This document shows, piece by piece, positions 21,323-31,290 of a DNA stretch of 64,000 nucleotides. The DNA comes from Eriocheir sinensis. Lineage: Eukaryota; Arthropoda; Malacostraca; Decapoda; Varunidae. Position 1 is the first letter of the stretch. Every line of letters begins with the position of its first letter. Below the pieces are notes generated by a model. The model saw only the letters and a list, made by a program, of their open reading frames with translations. It had not been told where the DNA came from and made no database searches. A program made the translations under genes and the position numbers. The DNA is taken from NCBI RefSeq assembly GCF_024679095.1, contig NW_026111610.1:1129550-1193549 (forward strand), read 5' to 3'.

Positions 21323-22263
21323 TTAATTCTCTGTTGTCTCTGTTGTCTGCAGGTCGAGTTCTAGACAATGGAAGGTGTCTCTGCATCGCAAGGAAGAAGC
21401 GAATGCCTTGTAGATGTGTTCGTAGAACTCATTTTTCAACATTTTCATAAGGGATCTGAATACCTGACAGGATCGCATCAAGCTAAGGTTCTTCCGGGAT
21501 GTCGCAATGAGGTCGTTCAGAGTCATTTGCTGTTCTTCATCCATGAAACATTTTTGCACATCGTTCTTAAATTGCAAGCGGTCATTCAGACTTAAGACTT
21601 TGAGATAAGGAAACAAACTCTTATGTGAATAGTTTTTTTGGACGAGTTCATTTTTAGTTTCAGATTCAACTTGAACGATTCGAGCGAGAATGTTCTGTCT
21701 CTGCTCATTGGTGAGAAACGGAACGATCTGTTCTACTTCAACACATACTTGTTTCTGGTTATCTGTCTGAAAACTATCATAAGCTCTTTTCATTTCTATA
21801 ATCATGTCATCTATGTTGATCCCCGTCTTCATGTCGTGCTTCAGCTTGAAGAGTAGGTGTCCAGAGACAGTGTCAAAGACTTGAATGAGATTGCTGCTGT
21901 CTGCTGCATTGACCCTGAGTGGCACGTCTCCAGGAAGAATAGAAAGATGACCCATGTCTGCTATTTCCAACTTGGCCTTTTGAAGTATCGTCCACTCTCT
22001 CCTTAGGTTTGGTTCCTATTCGAGAGGAACAAAAGCTCGCTGTGTTTGTAATCGAACACAAGTACGCTGGAATAGGGTCCTGAAACCATATTGATGTTTT
22101 CGGTGTTGATTTGATTCAGTAAGCGATTCTGATAAGCTTTCTTGCTTTCCTTATCTTTGATCTGCAAAATCTCATCAGGTGCAATCAGAAAACACCATTG
22201 ACACGCACAAGTAGTGGATCGATTGGGATTCCTTTGATGTTGGACATGATGTACAATCCTCAT
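21323..22263 (-). pseudogene. Hypothetical viral-like gene with CxCxxC, frameshifted
   Basis: ATG at 22263 opens 86 codons containing 'TTCACQWCFLIAPDEILQI' (a CxCxxC cluster). The frame closes at 22003, while coding-like sequence continues one frame over into a stretch ending at 21323 ('LSILPGDVPLRVNAADSSN', 'NILARIVQVESETKNELVQ'). One frameshift near 22010 accounts for this. It probably belongs to the same transcription unit as the 389-residue frame downstream. Confidence 0.5.
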
Positions 22264-22388
22264 TGACTACGATTAAGAAAGTCAAGGTAGTTGGCTCAAG
22301 ATGGTTTTATGCCACATTGTAAATACGAGCTACCAGTCAGAGGACACATGGGTTGCAGTAATAAAGCGTAGGGGACTTTGTAGGTTTT

Positions 22389-23959
22389 GCAAAACATCGT
22401 GTATAAGCGTCGATAACAACAGATTTTTCTTATCGACGGTAATTTTCTGTTGGTGGCAGATTAGAAAATATCAATCTTAAATCAGACATGTATGTCAGGT
22501 GTAAGATTCAAACTGAAAAACAGATCGTCCTCGAATCGATGTTCGATCCTAACACAAAATCGGCTTTCTTGAGTATGTGCATTGAAGGCACCGCTGAGAC
22601 ACGTGGACTCATGATGGCTGAACACATTTCGAGATTGGTGAACTACTCTTCCAATGATATCAACGAACATAATTTCTGGTCAATGTGTGTTAACGAGGAG
22701 GAAGAAGACAGGATTGGTCCACCACCGAAGAAGCGACAACAAGTTGACGTAGTAACGTCGGCCTTAATGGCACCTGTGTGTTACTGTGTGGACGACGAGA
22801 ACGCCGTCTCGCTGGAGATCTTCTACGCTCTTGCACTCGATCTCTCCAAAAATCTTAACAACAAAAGTAAAGTAGATAAACATGTTGCTAAAGCAGTTCA
22901 AAAATGTTACAGAGAAGTAGTTGATCAAAAAACAGGGCTACCTAGACTTCACAGTCTGTATTTTCTGAGATCCATGATGAACTTCATGGGTTTCATCAAC
23001 AATATGTGCACTGGCGACGGAGAAATGGCTCATCACCTGGTCCAAACCATAACATCTATTGGGTTAAACATGACTCCAAAAACTGTCGTTGTTTTAGTTG
23101 GTTTAGGAAACAACTTAAAATCATCTGTTGTCAACATCGCCAAACATACTTGGTGGGATTCCTACACCGACATGGGTGCAGAAGCGCTGGTTGGAAAGGG
23201 TGATTGTTCTTCATCTGATGCTAAATTGGCTTATGTGGCTGGCAAGAAACAAATATTCGTCATCGAAGAGGTCGGGTATCAGGGGCCGTACAATCATAAC
23301 AATGCTAAAAAAACAGTCAAAGCTACAGTTGATGGTGCAGGGGTAACTGCTGATGCCAATAGGATGGTAGCCTATCGGTTGTGGTCGCGAGTGTCTCAAC
23401 GAGTAATTGGTAATAACCACGACAACACCAATCTTAATAATAACAACAATAACAATAATGATGATGATGACGACGACGACGATGATGATGAGGAATTAAC
23501 GTTACCACAACCACATCATGAGTTTCCTGATATTATAAGTGGCATGTCTCAAGTAGTCATGTGGTGGAATTTAAATTTAGGTTCCGTCATTTTTAAGATG
23601 TCTAAAGAAAAGAGTTTAAACAGTATAATCTCCATGGGAGAAATACCGTATAGTATACATTCTCCTGAACTGTTGGATACATCAAAATGGTTTCAAGACA
23701 CTGATCCTTTACTTCGCAATTCAAAGATCATAGAAGATCATCTTGCAATGCAAGTAGATGAAGAGCAGTGGCCTAGTTTATCTTCATCGGAAAGAGTAGG
23801 ACGTTACCTTAACATCATTCGCAAAGATACTTCAAATCAACTAAGACCTTTTGCAGACTGTGTCAAACACTTCAAGCGTTTTTGTGGGTTGAATGAGTGG
23901 ACTATCAATAGTAAATCATCACTTGTACCCATTTCTAATGACACTGAAGATGAACACTA
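22389..23959 (+). CDS. D5/SF3-like helicase or NTPase, copy 3 (longest)
   Basis: The longest continuous frame is 22488-23959 (490 codons). Motif order fits superfamily 3 helicases: GLGNNLKSS (Walker A-like, residues 205-213), QIFVIEE (Walker B-like, 255-261) and VIGNN (motif C-like, about 307). The Walker A is unusual, with Asn-Leu where Gly is expected. An Asn8-Asp10 tract lies near residues 317-334. Homology with copy 1 begins at 22389, before the ATG, but small indels put that part out of frame, so the N-terminus is damaged. The last 26 codons differ from copy 2, and the 3' flank from about 23955 is the same as the p53 fragment's 3' flank. A replication role is expected from the family. 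Confidence 0.65.
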
Positions 23960-24870
23960 AACCTAATCAAAGACAACAACCCTATAGAAGAGCCACTAAA
24001 CCTAATCAAAGATAACAAACCTGTATCATTACGTACGGTGAAAAGAAACAAACCATATCGTCACATTCCATTTGTACATGTCACAAGGGAACCTCGAGAA
24101 CCTCTTGTTACTCTCAAGAAATTCTGAGTTAAGTAACACATGTATGTAAATAGGGTTTAGCTAAAGTAGGGTCCAATATTTTAAATATATTTTTCGAAAC
24201 GTTTTTAAAGTGTTATATAATAAATGTGTTTGAACAAAGTTAAACGGAAAAGAAACTTGTACATAGTTTGTGCAAGAAACTGGGGTCAGGATATGCAAAG
24301 AGTTTGTCACAGGCAGGATCTACACACAGTTTAACCGGAGAAGAAACTGGGGTCAGGATTTGCACAGAGTTTGTCAGGTGGGTTCAAGATTTGCACAGTT
24401 TAACTAGTCCCTGTTAAATTTGTTTCATAACACACATGTATATAATTATGATATTTTAGTTAATAAAAAGTATACTGTTGTTCTGCATCTCAATTCTTCT
24501 TCAACTATATCTAGACAATACTGACAGCAAGGAATAATGGTGACTTAAGATCTTCATCAAAGTTTGTAGAAATAAGTCAGTATCGTGCACAGAAACACAT
24601 TCGAGTATAGACGACATTTACGCTATCACGTTCTTAACCTTCTAAGAAGGCTCCGGGTGAATATGTGTTTTAGTCTTGAAGCGACATTCAGATCAATTGT
24701 AAATTATGCATTACATGTAGCGTGTCCACACTGAGATCTTTCAAATCAGCTGCAAGAACTAAAAGTTAATTCGAACTACAACTACAAGTCACGGACACAC
24801 TTTGACATTTAATTTATTTAATTGGAGTGTTAACGAATCGGAAGCTTCGAAAGACAAAGACACACATTCA
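23955..24870 (+). repeat. Segment shared with the p53-fragment 3' flank (inverted copy at 45480-46405)
   Basis: About 910 bp match the reverse complement of 45480-46405, from CACTAAACCTAATCAAAGAC through GTACGGTGAAAAGAAACAAA to GGAGTGTTAACGAATCGGAA. The two differ by one extra copy of a short unit (CTATAGAAGA-containing) near 46380. The segment holds AATAAA signals near 24216 and 24462 and G-rich direct repeats (GAAACTGGGGTCAGGAT) at 24270-24390. No gene is visible. It appears to be 3' untranslated or flanking DNA placed behind two unrelated genes. Confidence 0.85.
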
Positions 24871-24919
24871 CCTCACTTAAGGTTAGACAACATTCAGTAC
24901 GAACTAAATTCAGAATTGG

Positions 24920-25330
24920 AATGCGAAGCCACCACCAACTCCCACACCTCCATATTCTCTACGGGTAGAGGAAGAGTCTATAATCTTGTGGGTCTTGCAT
25001 CTGAGCGCCAGACATCCGTATATTGAATTCATAGAGAGTTTGGTCGTCTTCTCACCCACTCGGTTGAGATCTGCTTTCCTCGGATCGAGCTTAGCGTAAA
25101 TCTTGACAGCTTGTTGCATAACGGTTCGCTCTTTCTTGTACGTCGCCTGAAGTTGGGGAATGATACCTTTCATAGATCCGAAAGTGGGATTCCAGGACCG
25201 CACGAATGCACCGACATTCAACATGCGGCTTGCCCACTTCTGCAAATCAACATCCTGTCCCGAATTGTAAGCGTTAACTCTCCTTATTATCTTGTCTAAC
25301 AGACAAATCATCTTATCGTTTTTGAGGGTG
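24920..25330 (-). pseudogene. Family B DNA polymerase fragment (fingers, motif B)
   Basis: About 137 coding codons on the minus strand include GIIPQLQATYKKERTVMQQ, then TKLSMNSIYG. The first matches the conserved helix before the active site ('G-I-L-P' then a Lys/Arg-rich segment). The second is motif B, K-x3-N-S-x-Y-G, which binds the incoming nucleotide. Motifs A and C are absent. The piece is cut at its 5' side by the CRE-like array (from about 25325) and at its 3' side by a superfamily-1 repeat (near 24920). A full polymerase would be many times longer, so this is a stranded internal fragment. Confidence 0.75.
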
Positions 25331-25965
25331 TTAATCACAAGGGTGATAATTGCACACATGAATCAATAATATAAGCAATGGTAGTCTCCTAATAACGCCT
25401 GATAAAATACGAAGGTATAAATACACACAGGAAGTCCTCCTATCAATCAATACTGTGACGTAGTCTGCTATAACACGAGGGTAATAATCACCTGCTAAGG
25501 TGTTATTTGCACACATGAATCAATAGTAGTGAACCTCCTATCAATATATACTGTGACGTAGTCTCCTGATAACACCTGTTAGAACACGAGGGTATTAATA
25601 CACACTTCCTGTCCTCCTATCAATCAATACTGTAACGTAGTCTGCCATAACATGAGGGTGATAATCACCTGATAAAACACGAGGGTGTTATTTGCACATA
25701 TGAATCAAGAGTAGTGAACCTCCTTTCACTATATACTGTGACGTAGGCTTCTGATAACACACCTGATAAAACACGAGGGTGTTAATTGCACACCTAAAAT
25801 AATATCAATAATTAATTACTCACAGGAAGCAATCTCGAAGAGTAGTGACATAAGCTATCCTCAATCAATACTGTGACGTAGTCTGCTAAAACACGAGAGT
25901 GATAATTACCGCAACACCAAAGAGAAGTGACTAGTCTGCTTAAATACGAATTGCACACATAAATC
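25325..25965. repeat. CRE-like array, intermediate form
   Basis: Degenerate units contain CTGTGACGTAGTCTCCTGAT, AACACGAGGGTGATAATCAC and ACACACAGGAAGTCCTCCTA. The first two motifs are shared with the 140-bp arrays at 48.5 and 51.2 kb. ACACAGGAAG and CCTCCTATCAATCA are shared with the 87-bp array at 52.6 kb, so this block links the two families. No gene. Confidence 0.85.
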
Positions 25966-26168
25966 AATAGTAGTGACGTCCAATCAATAATACATAATGT
26001 GCAAACCCAAACCTCAACATCAAAAAAACATAGGTCGTGCACTCTACAGTAAGTTCACCGCTATACAGTTCAGTCCACTTCTGCCATGTGTGAATATATA
26101 ATGTGAGACCTGAAGCACATCATACACATGCATGAAGTAAATATGGTCTTATTGATGAACAAAGCCCT
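25966..26168. other. Short spacer
   Basis: No gene or clear repeat beyond the fading edge of the CRE-like array. Confidence 0.4.
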
Positions 26169-26171
26169 TTG

Positions 26172-26800
26172 AATGAAATAGATATGTTCTTTGAAATCCA
26201 TGATCGTGATTGGATCAGCAATGCTGTTGAATATGAAGTAATTGAGAGCAAAGAACTCCGTTGTTTTCAGAAAGTCACTTACAATTCTGACTTTAAAGTT
26301 CGTACTGAATGTCGTCTAACCTTGTGTGAGGTGAATGCGTGTCTTTGTCTTCTGAAGCTTCCGATTCTGAATCTAGTTCGTACTGAATGTCGTCTAACCT
26401 TGTATGAGGTGAATGTGTGTCTTTGTCTTGCGAAGCTTCCAATTCTGAATTTAGTTCGTACTGAGTGTTGTCTAACCTTAAATGAGGTGAATGTGTGTTT
26501 TTATCTTGGACAACTGTCGATAGCGATCCAGAAGACGATGATGAGAGAGTCAGCATCAGTGGTGGTGAACCAATAGCGATCGGCTTAACATTCAAAACAA
26601 GTGATAGTAAAATTTGGTCTGATGAAGAAGAGATGAATGTCATAGTCATCGACGACCACGAACAGGAGGAGAAGACAGAAGAGGACCAGGAAAATACAGA
26701 AGAGGACCAGGAGAATACAGAAGAGAAAAATATAGAAGAGGTAAATAATGACGATGATGATGATGATGATGAAGTGTTGAGTTGTTCTAGTAAATTTTAA
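26172..26800 (+). pseudogene. Acidic viral-like gene split by a 78-bp-type repeat block
   Basis: ATG at 26172 starts 'MNEIDMFFEIHDRDWISNA', and the coding look lasts until about 26292. There follow nearly three 78-bp-type units (26293-26505), then an acidic frame ('SDPEDDDERVSISGG', repeated EEDQENTE, Asp7) ending at 26800. The two parts are in different frames. Either two fragments flank a repeat block or one gene was invaded by it. The acidic C-terminus recalls the tails of other genes here. Confidence 0.45.
26293..26505. repeat. 78-bp-type block, nearly 3 units
   Basis: Contains three copies of the CGTACTGAATGTCGTCTAAC and GTGAATGTGTGTCTTTGTCT motifs at 78-bp spacing, matching the arrays at 1.2 and 54.5 kb. 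Confidence 0.9.
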
Positions 26801-26815
26801 AAAATATCCTGTATA

Positions 26816-27013
26816 GTGGCCAATGTCTTGTTAAGCATAGTACCTATGATCATTGGTGTGTTCAAGCATACACATCCTGATACCATCACACCCACAGTTG
26901 AGGAAAATATTATTGAAGTTATAGATAAGTTAGCAGACTTGTGTGAGGGATGTAACGAAGACGAGGAAAAAAGTATAAACCTGGATTATGAAGAAAGAAA
27001 AAAAGTACAATAA
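26816..27013 (+). CDS. Small hypothetical protein, about 65 aa
   Basis: A short frame ending at 27013 starts with a hydrophobic stretch ('VLLSIVPMIIGVF'), then an acidic, Cys-containing part. The first codon is not ATG, so this may be the C-terminal end of the preceding acidic gene after a frameshift (16 bases separate them). An AATAAA lies about 65 bp downstream near 27077. Confidence 0.35.
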   Translation: MANVLLSIVPMIIGVFKHTHPDTITPTVEENIIEVIDKLADLCEGCNEDEEKSINLDYEERKKVQ

Positions 27014-27195
27014 CAAGTCTTGATATTGAAGGGTAAAAAAAAAATTCATTAACAAATTGTGTATTTAATTTATAATAATAAAAAATCTATATCTATCTCT
27101 TAATATTATTTAAACTATGCTTTGGCTTTGTTTCATTTTGAACTATGTTTTGGTTTGTGTTTGAATTGTGGTTACACATGAATCGCCTCCACTCT

Positions 27196-27843
27196 TTACA
27201 TGGTCATATTGCGTTGAGGAAGAGGCGGTGGTGTAATGCATGATGATGAAGCATTGGGTGCAGAACTGCTAATGTAATTATTCATGGACATGTAATGATC
27301 CTCCTCTTTATTCTCCTCATCCTCTTCTTCAAGGGTTACATTGTTGAAGAAAAAAGGTGTGTGTGGGTGACGTGGCAATCCGTCTACAGGTGGGTGTGAG
27401 GGTATCTGCGGCTGCGGCTTACAAATTATGTGAGAATGACTGCTAGATGGAATTGACCATGAAACTCGTCCGGATTTCAAGTCGATGGTTGGATTTTTGA
27501 GTGGTTCTACAGGAGTGTTCATAGGGGTGAATCTGGATTCCATGTCAATGCTGACCATTCGTGTTGGGTTCCCGTGGTTCCCGTGGTTCCCGTGGTTCCC
27601 GTGGTTCCCGTGGTTGTCGTGGTTCCCGTGGTTCCCGTGGTTGCCGTGGTCGATCAATGATCTTTTTTCAGAATGTTCATCGTGTTTTACGGAGTTGAGA
27701 AGAACATTTTCAATAAATGCTAATTTGTTAAAAGAATGTTTAATTATCATAAAAATGATCAACATCATGAAAGAATTGATGATCAAGATCATGGTTATGA
27801 GTGATGCAAATATAAATGAATCGTTTGATGCTGGGTCAGCCAT
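27196..27843 (-). CDS. Single-pass membrane protein with (NHG)n repeat, 215 aa
   Basis: Uninterrupted frame from ATG at 27843. Residues about 10-35 are strongly hydrophobic ('FIFASLITMILIINSF' onward), suggesting an N-terminal anchor like those of viral envelope proteins. Residues about 66-91 are a tandem Asn-His-Gly repeat encoded by CGTGGTTCC units. The C-terminal half is Pro/Ser-rich with an acidic patch. One of the few genes here without an obvious lesion. No family is recognised. Confidence 0.65.
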   Translation of the reverse strand: MADPASNDSFIFASLITMILIINSFMMLIIFMIIKHSFNKLAFIENVLLNSVKHDEHSEKRSLIDHGNHGNHGNHDNHGNHGNHGNHGNHGNPTRMVSIDMESRFTPMNTPVEPLKNPTIDLKSGRVSWSIPSSSHSHIICKPQPQIPSHPPVDGLPRHPHTPFFFNNVTLEEEDEENKEEDHYMSMNNYISSSAPNASSSCITPPPLPQRNMTM

Positions 27844-28027
27844 TTGAGTGCAGGTGGGTGGGTTAGCTGGTCGCTATATTAGCAGGTTGCACGTAGTCCG
27901 TAGTCAAGACCTTCCTTGACACAGGAAGGACCGGATCACAGCTCTACTCCCTGCGCTGTGTTTCTTTTATACCCTCCCTTCTTGAGAGGTTCTTTGTTAT
28001 CAGTGACGTGTGAGGATGACTTTCATC
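27844..28027. other. Divergent spacer between membrane protein and 28-kb gene
   Basis: This 180-bp region separates two divergent genes. TATATTAG lies near 27872 on the plus strand, and TATAAAAG on the minus strand at about 27965-27972. Neither is well placed enough to call a start site. Confidence 0.35.
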
Positions 28028-29203
28028 ATGCCGATGGTTAAGAAAGATAAAGAAAAGGATTTCCTATCTTTAGATGAAAGTCTGAAACTTGTTCAGAAAC
28101 TGCAGAACCGAACGAAGAATATTTTCAACCGAAATCCTTCCGATCCTATTGTGTGAACTTTGGGCAAGTGATTTTGATATGATTGAAAAGAAGACGGGAG
28201 CGGGAGGCAATGCTTCTGATCTTCTGATGGACGTCAGTATTGGTGGCGGCGGTGGTAGTACTTCTAGCAACGTTATTCGTGTGACCTGCAACACTGGCAA
28301 ATTGATTAAGAAAGAAAATGAAAGTATCGAGATCATGTTAAAGGCTTTGCTGTCGTCCCATAGAAGCACCACCACTCATTCTGGCGGTGAGATGCCAGCA
28401 TCGCCTGTAACGGGTTCGTCAGTGCCTTGGTCTCCCGTTGATGAATCTTTTCTTGAATTATGTTTTGCGGAAGGAGTTTCTATTGTCGAACAGAACAACA
28501 TTTTGGTGATTCGTTTTCACCTACGACAATTGGCGTGTCTACAGTTGAATATCTTTTGGTTTCTTTATAGACTGATCAAAGAGATGAAATTATTGGGTTT
28601 GAATATCAAAGCTAGTGCAGATGTTCGCTTGAATCAGTCGTCGACTAATCAGGTTCACTGGACTAACATGGACTTTTCATATTTTATCTCCGGTTCTCAG
28701 AACGTGAAAAATGTTTGGCTTATTTGAAGACCAACTACAAGAAAACATATGAGGGTATCATGCTGCACAATTACCGTCAAGACCTCATTCCCGTCGAAAT
28801 TGAAATTATCGACTCTTGCATTGGTCTGTACACACTTCGTGAAAATTTAATCGGAGCCCAACCTATGGTTATGTACGGTTACGAAGGACGAAGTTTCAAA
28901 GAAGCTAGATTGACAGCTAATGCGGGTGATGAAGCACCCATGTCGTCCATTGTGAGATGCATCGATGAAATCTTCCCTCTGTCTGATCCCATTACACACG
29001 AGGATGAGGTCCTCGACCACAGGAGAAAAAGCAGCAGCAGCAGCAGCAGTAGCAGTATGCAGGACACTCTCTTAAATTACATGAAGGAAACCAGAGAAGA
29101 AGAGATATCCGCATGGCTGATGTGTGGAATCGTCGTCATTTTGATTGTAGACTGTTTGAAGACTAGCTTGCTCCAAACTATCTCTTTCTCCAATGATGAA
29201 TGA
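28028..29203 (+). pseudogene. Hypothetical viral-like gene with C-terminal membrane span, two frameshifts
   Basis: ATG at 28028 starts a Lys-rich segment ('KDKEKDFLSLDESLKLVQ'), which shifts frame near 28140 into a long frame to 28727 ('CELWASDFDMIEKK', 'ILVIRFHLRQLACLQLN'). It shifts again near 28700 into the final frame ending at 29203 ('AYLKTNYKKTYEGIML', 'YGYEGRSFKEARLTAN'). A hydrophobic span near the end ('AWLMCGIVVILIVDCL') and a Ser9 run precede the stop. About 390 residues are implied. No known domain. Confidence 0.55.
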
Positions 29204-29350
29204 TGGTTGCCTGTTAAGGTAGAGACGCAGTTAAGTATTTATAATCTTGTTGATGATACAAACACACACACGCACATACAAGGCTAAGACACACACACAC
29301 ACACAAACACGACTACTACACACCTACCAATGAAATGACAGACGCCACCG
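29204..29350. repeat. Segment duplicated at 32268-32780 (empty SINE site)
   Basis: GTTAAGGTAGAGACGCAGTT through CCAATGAAATGACAGACGCC matches 32268 onward, but without the 369-bp insert found there. GGCTAAGAC runs straight into the CA repeat at about 29291, which marks the pre-insertion site. A stretch of (CA)n is included. Confidence 0.85.
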
Positions 29351-29397
29351 CCGCAGGATCGAGTACATCTCCTTTTGCAGCAAAAAGGAGATACAGA

Positions 29398-30179
29398 TCA
29401 CAAATGTGTAGGGAGAAGACTGTTGCTGTTGATATATTTTCGAAAAAACGTATGTCTTTCGAAGAATTCTCTTGAAGCAGGTTGAAAGACATTAATCTCA
29501 TCATATGTTTTTGGCGGTAATGTGCCGAAACATCCGATACCTTGCACTTCAGAATTATAAATAGATACTTTACCGACTGCATCGACAGTTTCTCTGGCAA
29601 GTTCTACTAGAGTTTGAGTAGGTTTGTTTACTATCGGAAAGATTACGTTGTAACCACCGTCAACTTGTGTTGTGTTCTCTCGAAAACCAAGAGTGTAACC
29701 TATTATGTGAAAGTCAATAGGGGGGTTTACCGGATGGAGGGCAACATAAACTCTATCCGGTCTTCCAGGATCGTTCAGAGTTGATACGGTGGCCCCGACA
29801 ACTTTGTATGAATCATTATTTGCAGTTTTGTTTTTTATGTTGTTAAATTGTTCACGAGTTAGAGTTACATCAGCAGCAGTCGCCGCCGCGGCGTACAAGA
29901 AAACCGTGGAAGGTTTCTGCAAATCGTAGTCACTGCTGCTACTGGCAATTCCGCCACCGCTATTGTGACTCAAATGTAACATCCGCAGCTTGTACGCTTC
30001 CGCTCCATGAGAAAGCGTGGGCATGTGCTTCGGATATTCCTTCTCAACTTCTCTTTGATGTTCTTTTGCTTCTTCACTTCTTTGTGCTTTAAGTCTTGTA
30101 AAATCCGGTGGAGATCCTTCTCAAAAGCTATGGAATCATAATTAAACCTATGCAAGGTGTCTCGCAGGATCGAGTACAT
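29398..30179 (-). pseudogene. Hypothetical viral-like structural-type gene, one frameshift
   Basis: ATG at 30179 starts 'MYSILRDTLHRFNYDSIAF', a Lys-rich helix that loses frame near 30030. The remaining coding frame runs to 29398 with 'YKVVGATVSTLNDPGRPD', 'FHIIGYTLGFRENTTQVD' and 'IYNSEVQGIGCFGTLPP', a beta-rich, virion-protein-like composition. About 258 residues in total. The first 100 bp upstream of this start (30176-30276) repeat the DNA around the gene's own 3' end (29351-29470), so a tandem duplication or deletion has happened here. Confidence 0.5.
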
Positions 30180-30280
30180 CTCCTTTTGCAGCAAAAGGAA
30201 ATACAGATCACAAATGTGTAGGGAGAAGACTGTTGATGTATTTTCGAAAATACGGTTCTGAAAAATTCTTCATCATCTGT
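30172..30280. repeat. Direct repeat of 29351-29470
   Basis: CAGGATCGAGTACATCTCCT and ACAGATCACAAATGTGTAGG, followed by GAGAAGACTGTTG, occur in the same order in both places, about 820 bp apart. Small indels distinguish them (five A against four, GCTGTTGAT against GAT). Confidence 0.85.
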
Positions 30281-30383
30281 AAAGAGAAAAAAATAAGCCA
30301 AATATTATTATAGTAATCAATTTCTTCCATTTCTAAAATCAAACTTCAATTTCTAAAATATTCAATTTATATTTATAAAGCAG

Positions 30384-31187
30384 CTACTCACCTGTTTTGT
30401 TATCCTTTCTGTGTCGAATGCGTGGGCGGTAAGGTATGGGTTGTTCCTGATGTTGCGGCCTGTTGTCGTAGTAGTGTTTGTTGTAATGCCTGTGCGGCAT
30501 CGTTGAATGGTGGTGATGTTGCAGGTTGAAGGAAGGCGGAGGTGGGAAGAAAGCAGCGGGTGGGCCAGGTGGTGGTGGGGTTGACGAGGGAATATAGGCA
30601 GAAGGGTGGTTGTGATGCGGCTGGCGATATCTCATGTAGGGTTCGTGACGTTGTTCGTATTCGCCTCGTCACCGTAGAATTCTTCTCCTTCATAAGGGGC
30701 ATGATGACCACCAACACGGTAAGAAGTGTTTGGGATAGCTTCTGTTGACCTGTAATGTGAATAACGATTATTACTGGATCCAGAGTCGTATCCACCCTCA
30801 TAGTGATAAGGCTGACGGTTGACAGGAAGTGGAGAGAAGTGGTGGTGTTGTCGTTGATGATGATGTTGTGGTGGTCGATTACGAGGGCGGTGGTTGTTGA
30901 TGGTGGTGATGATTTGGTTGTTCTCAGAGGACCCAGCTATGTCTTTTTTGCAAGTACTGCTGCCTACGTCACTGCTGTCGTCGTATCTGCTACCACCACC
31001 GTTGTTAACCGTTTGACGTATGTCACCAATCTTTTTTTCTTGGACAGGGGCAGCCGATGTCGCTGTTTGATGTTCAAGATCTTTTAAATTTTGAAACTAT
31101 TTTCTCGTCAATAGGTCTTTTTCGTTTCTTGTCAACAAAAGGTATTAATGTAGTTGCGTCATCGACGACAGTAGTTGTTGAAAACAT
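30384..31187 (-). pseudogene. His/Pro/Tyr-rich protein, copy 2 (inverted)
   Basis: Reverse-complement duplicate of the gene at 18597. ATG at 31187. It keeps six A where copy 1 has five, so it is in frame across that site. It then lacks about 7 bases near 30660 that copy 1 retains, which breaks it there. Beyond the Pro run it keeps its own 3' part ('HRHYNKHYYDNRPQHQEQ') down to AACAG-GTGAGT near 30389, a canonical splice donor in place of a natural stop. Each copy is thus broken where the other is sound. Confidence 0.7.
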
Positions 31188-31290
31188 GATAGTGTTTCAG
31201 ATTGAAAGTTTAACTGAATTAAGTTGTGTCTAGCTTTCTACACCGAACAATGACTGACGCCGTCCGTGCTTCCCATTTATACCAGGTGTT
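31188..31290 (-). promoter_or_regulatory. TATA plus Inr promoter, inverted copy
   Basis: On the minus strand TATAAAT lies at about 31275-31281, with TCAGTC 26 bases downstream near 31252-31257 and the ATG at 31187. Same spacing as at 18495-18596. Confidence 0.65.
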
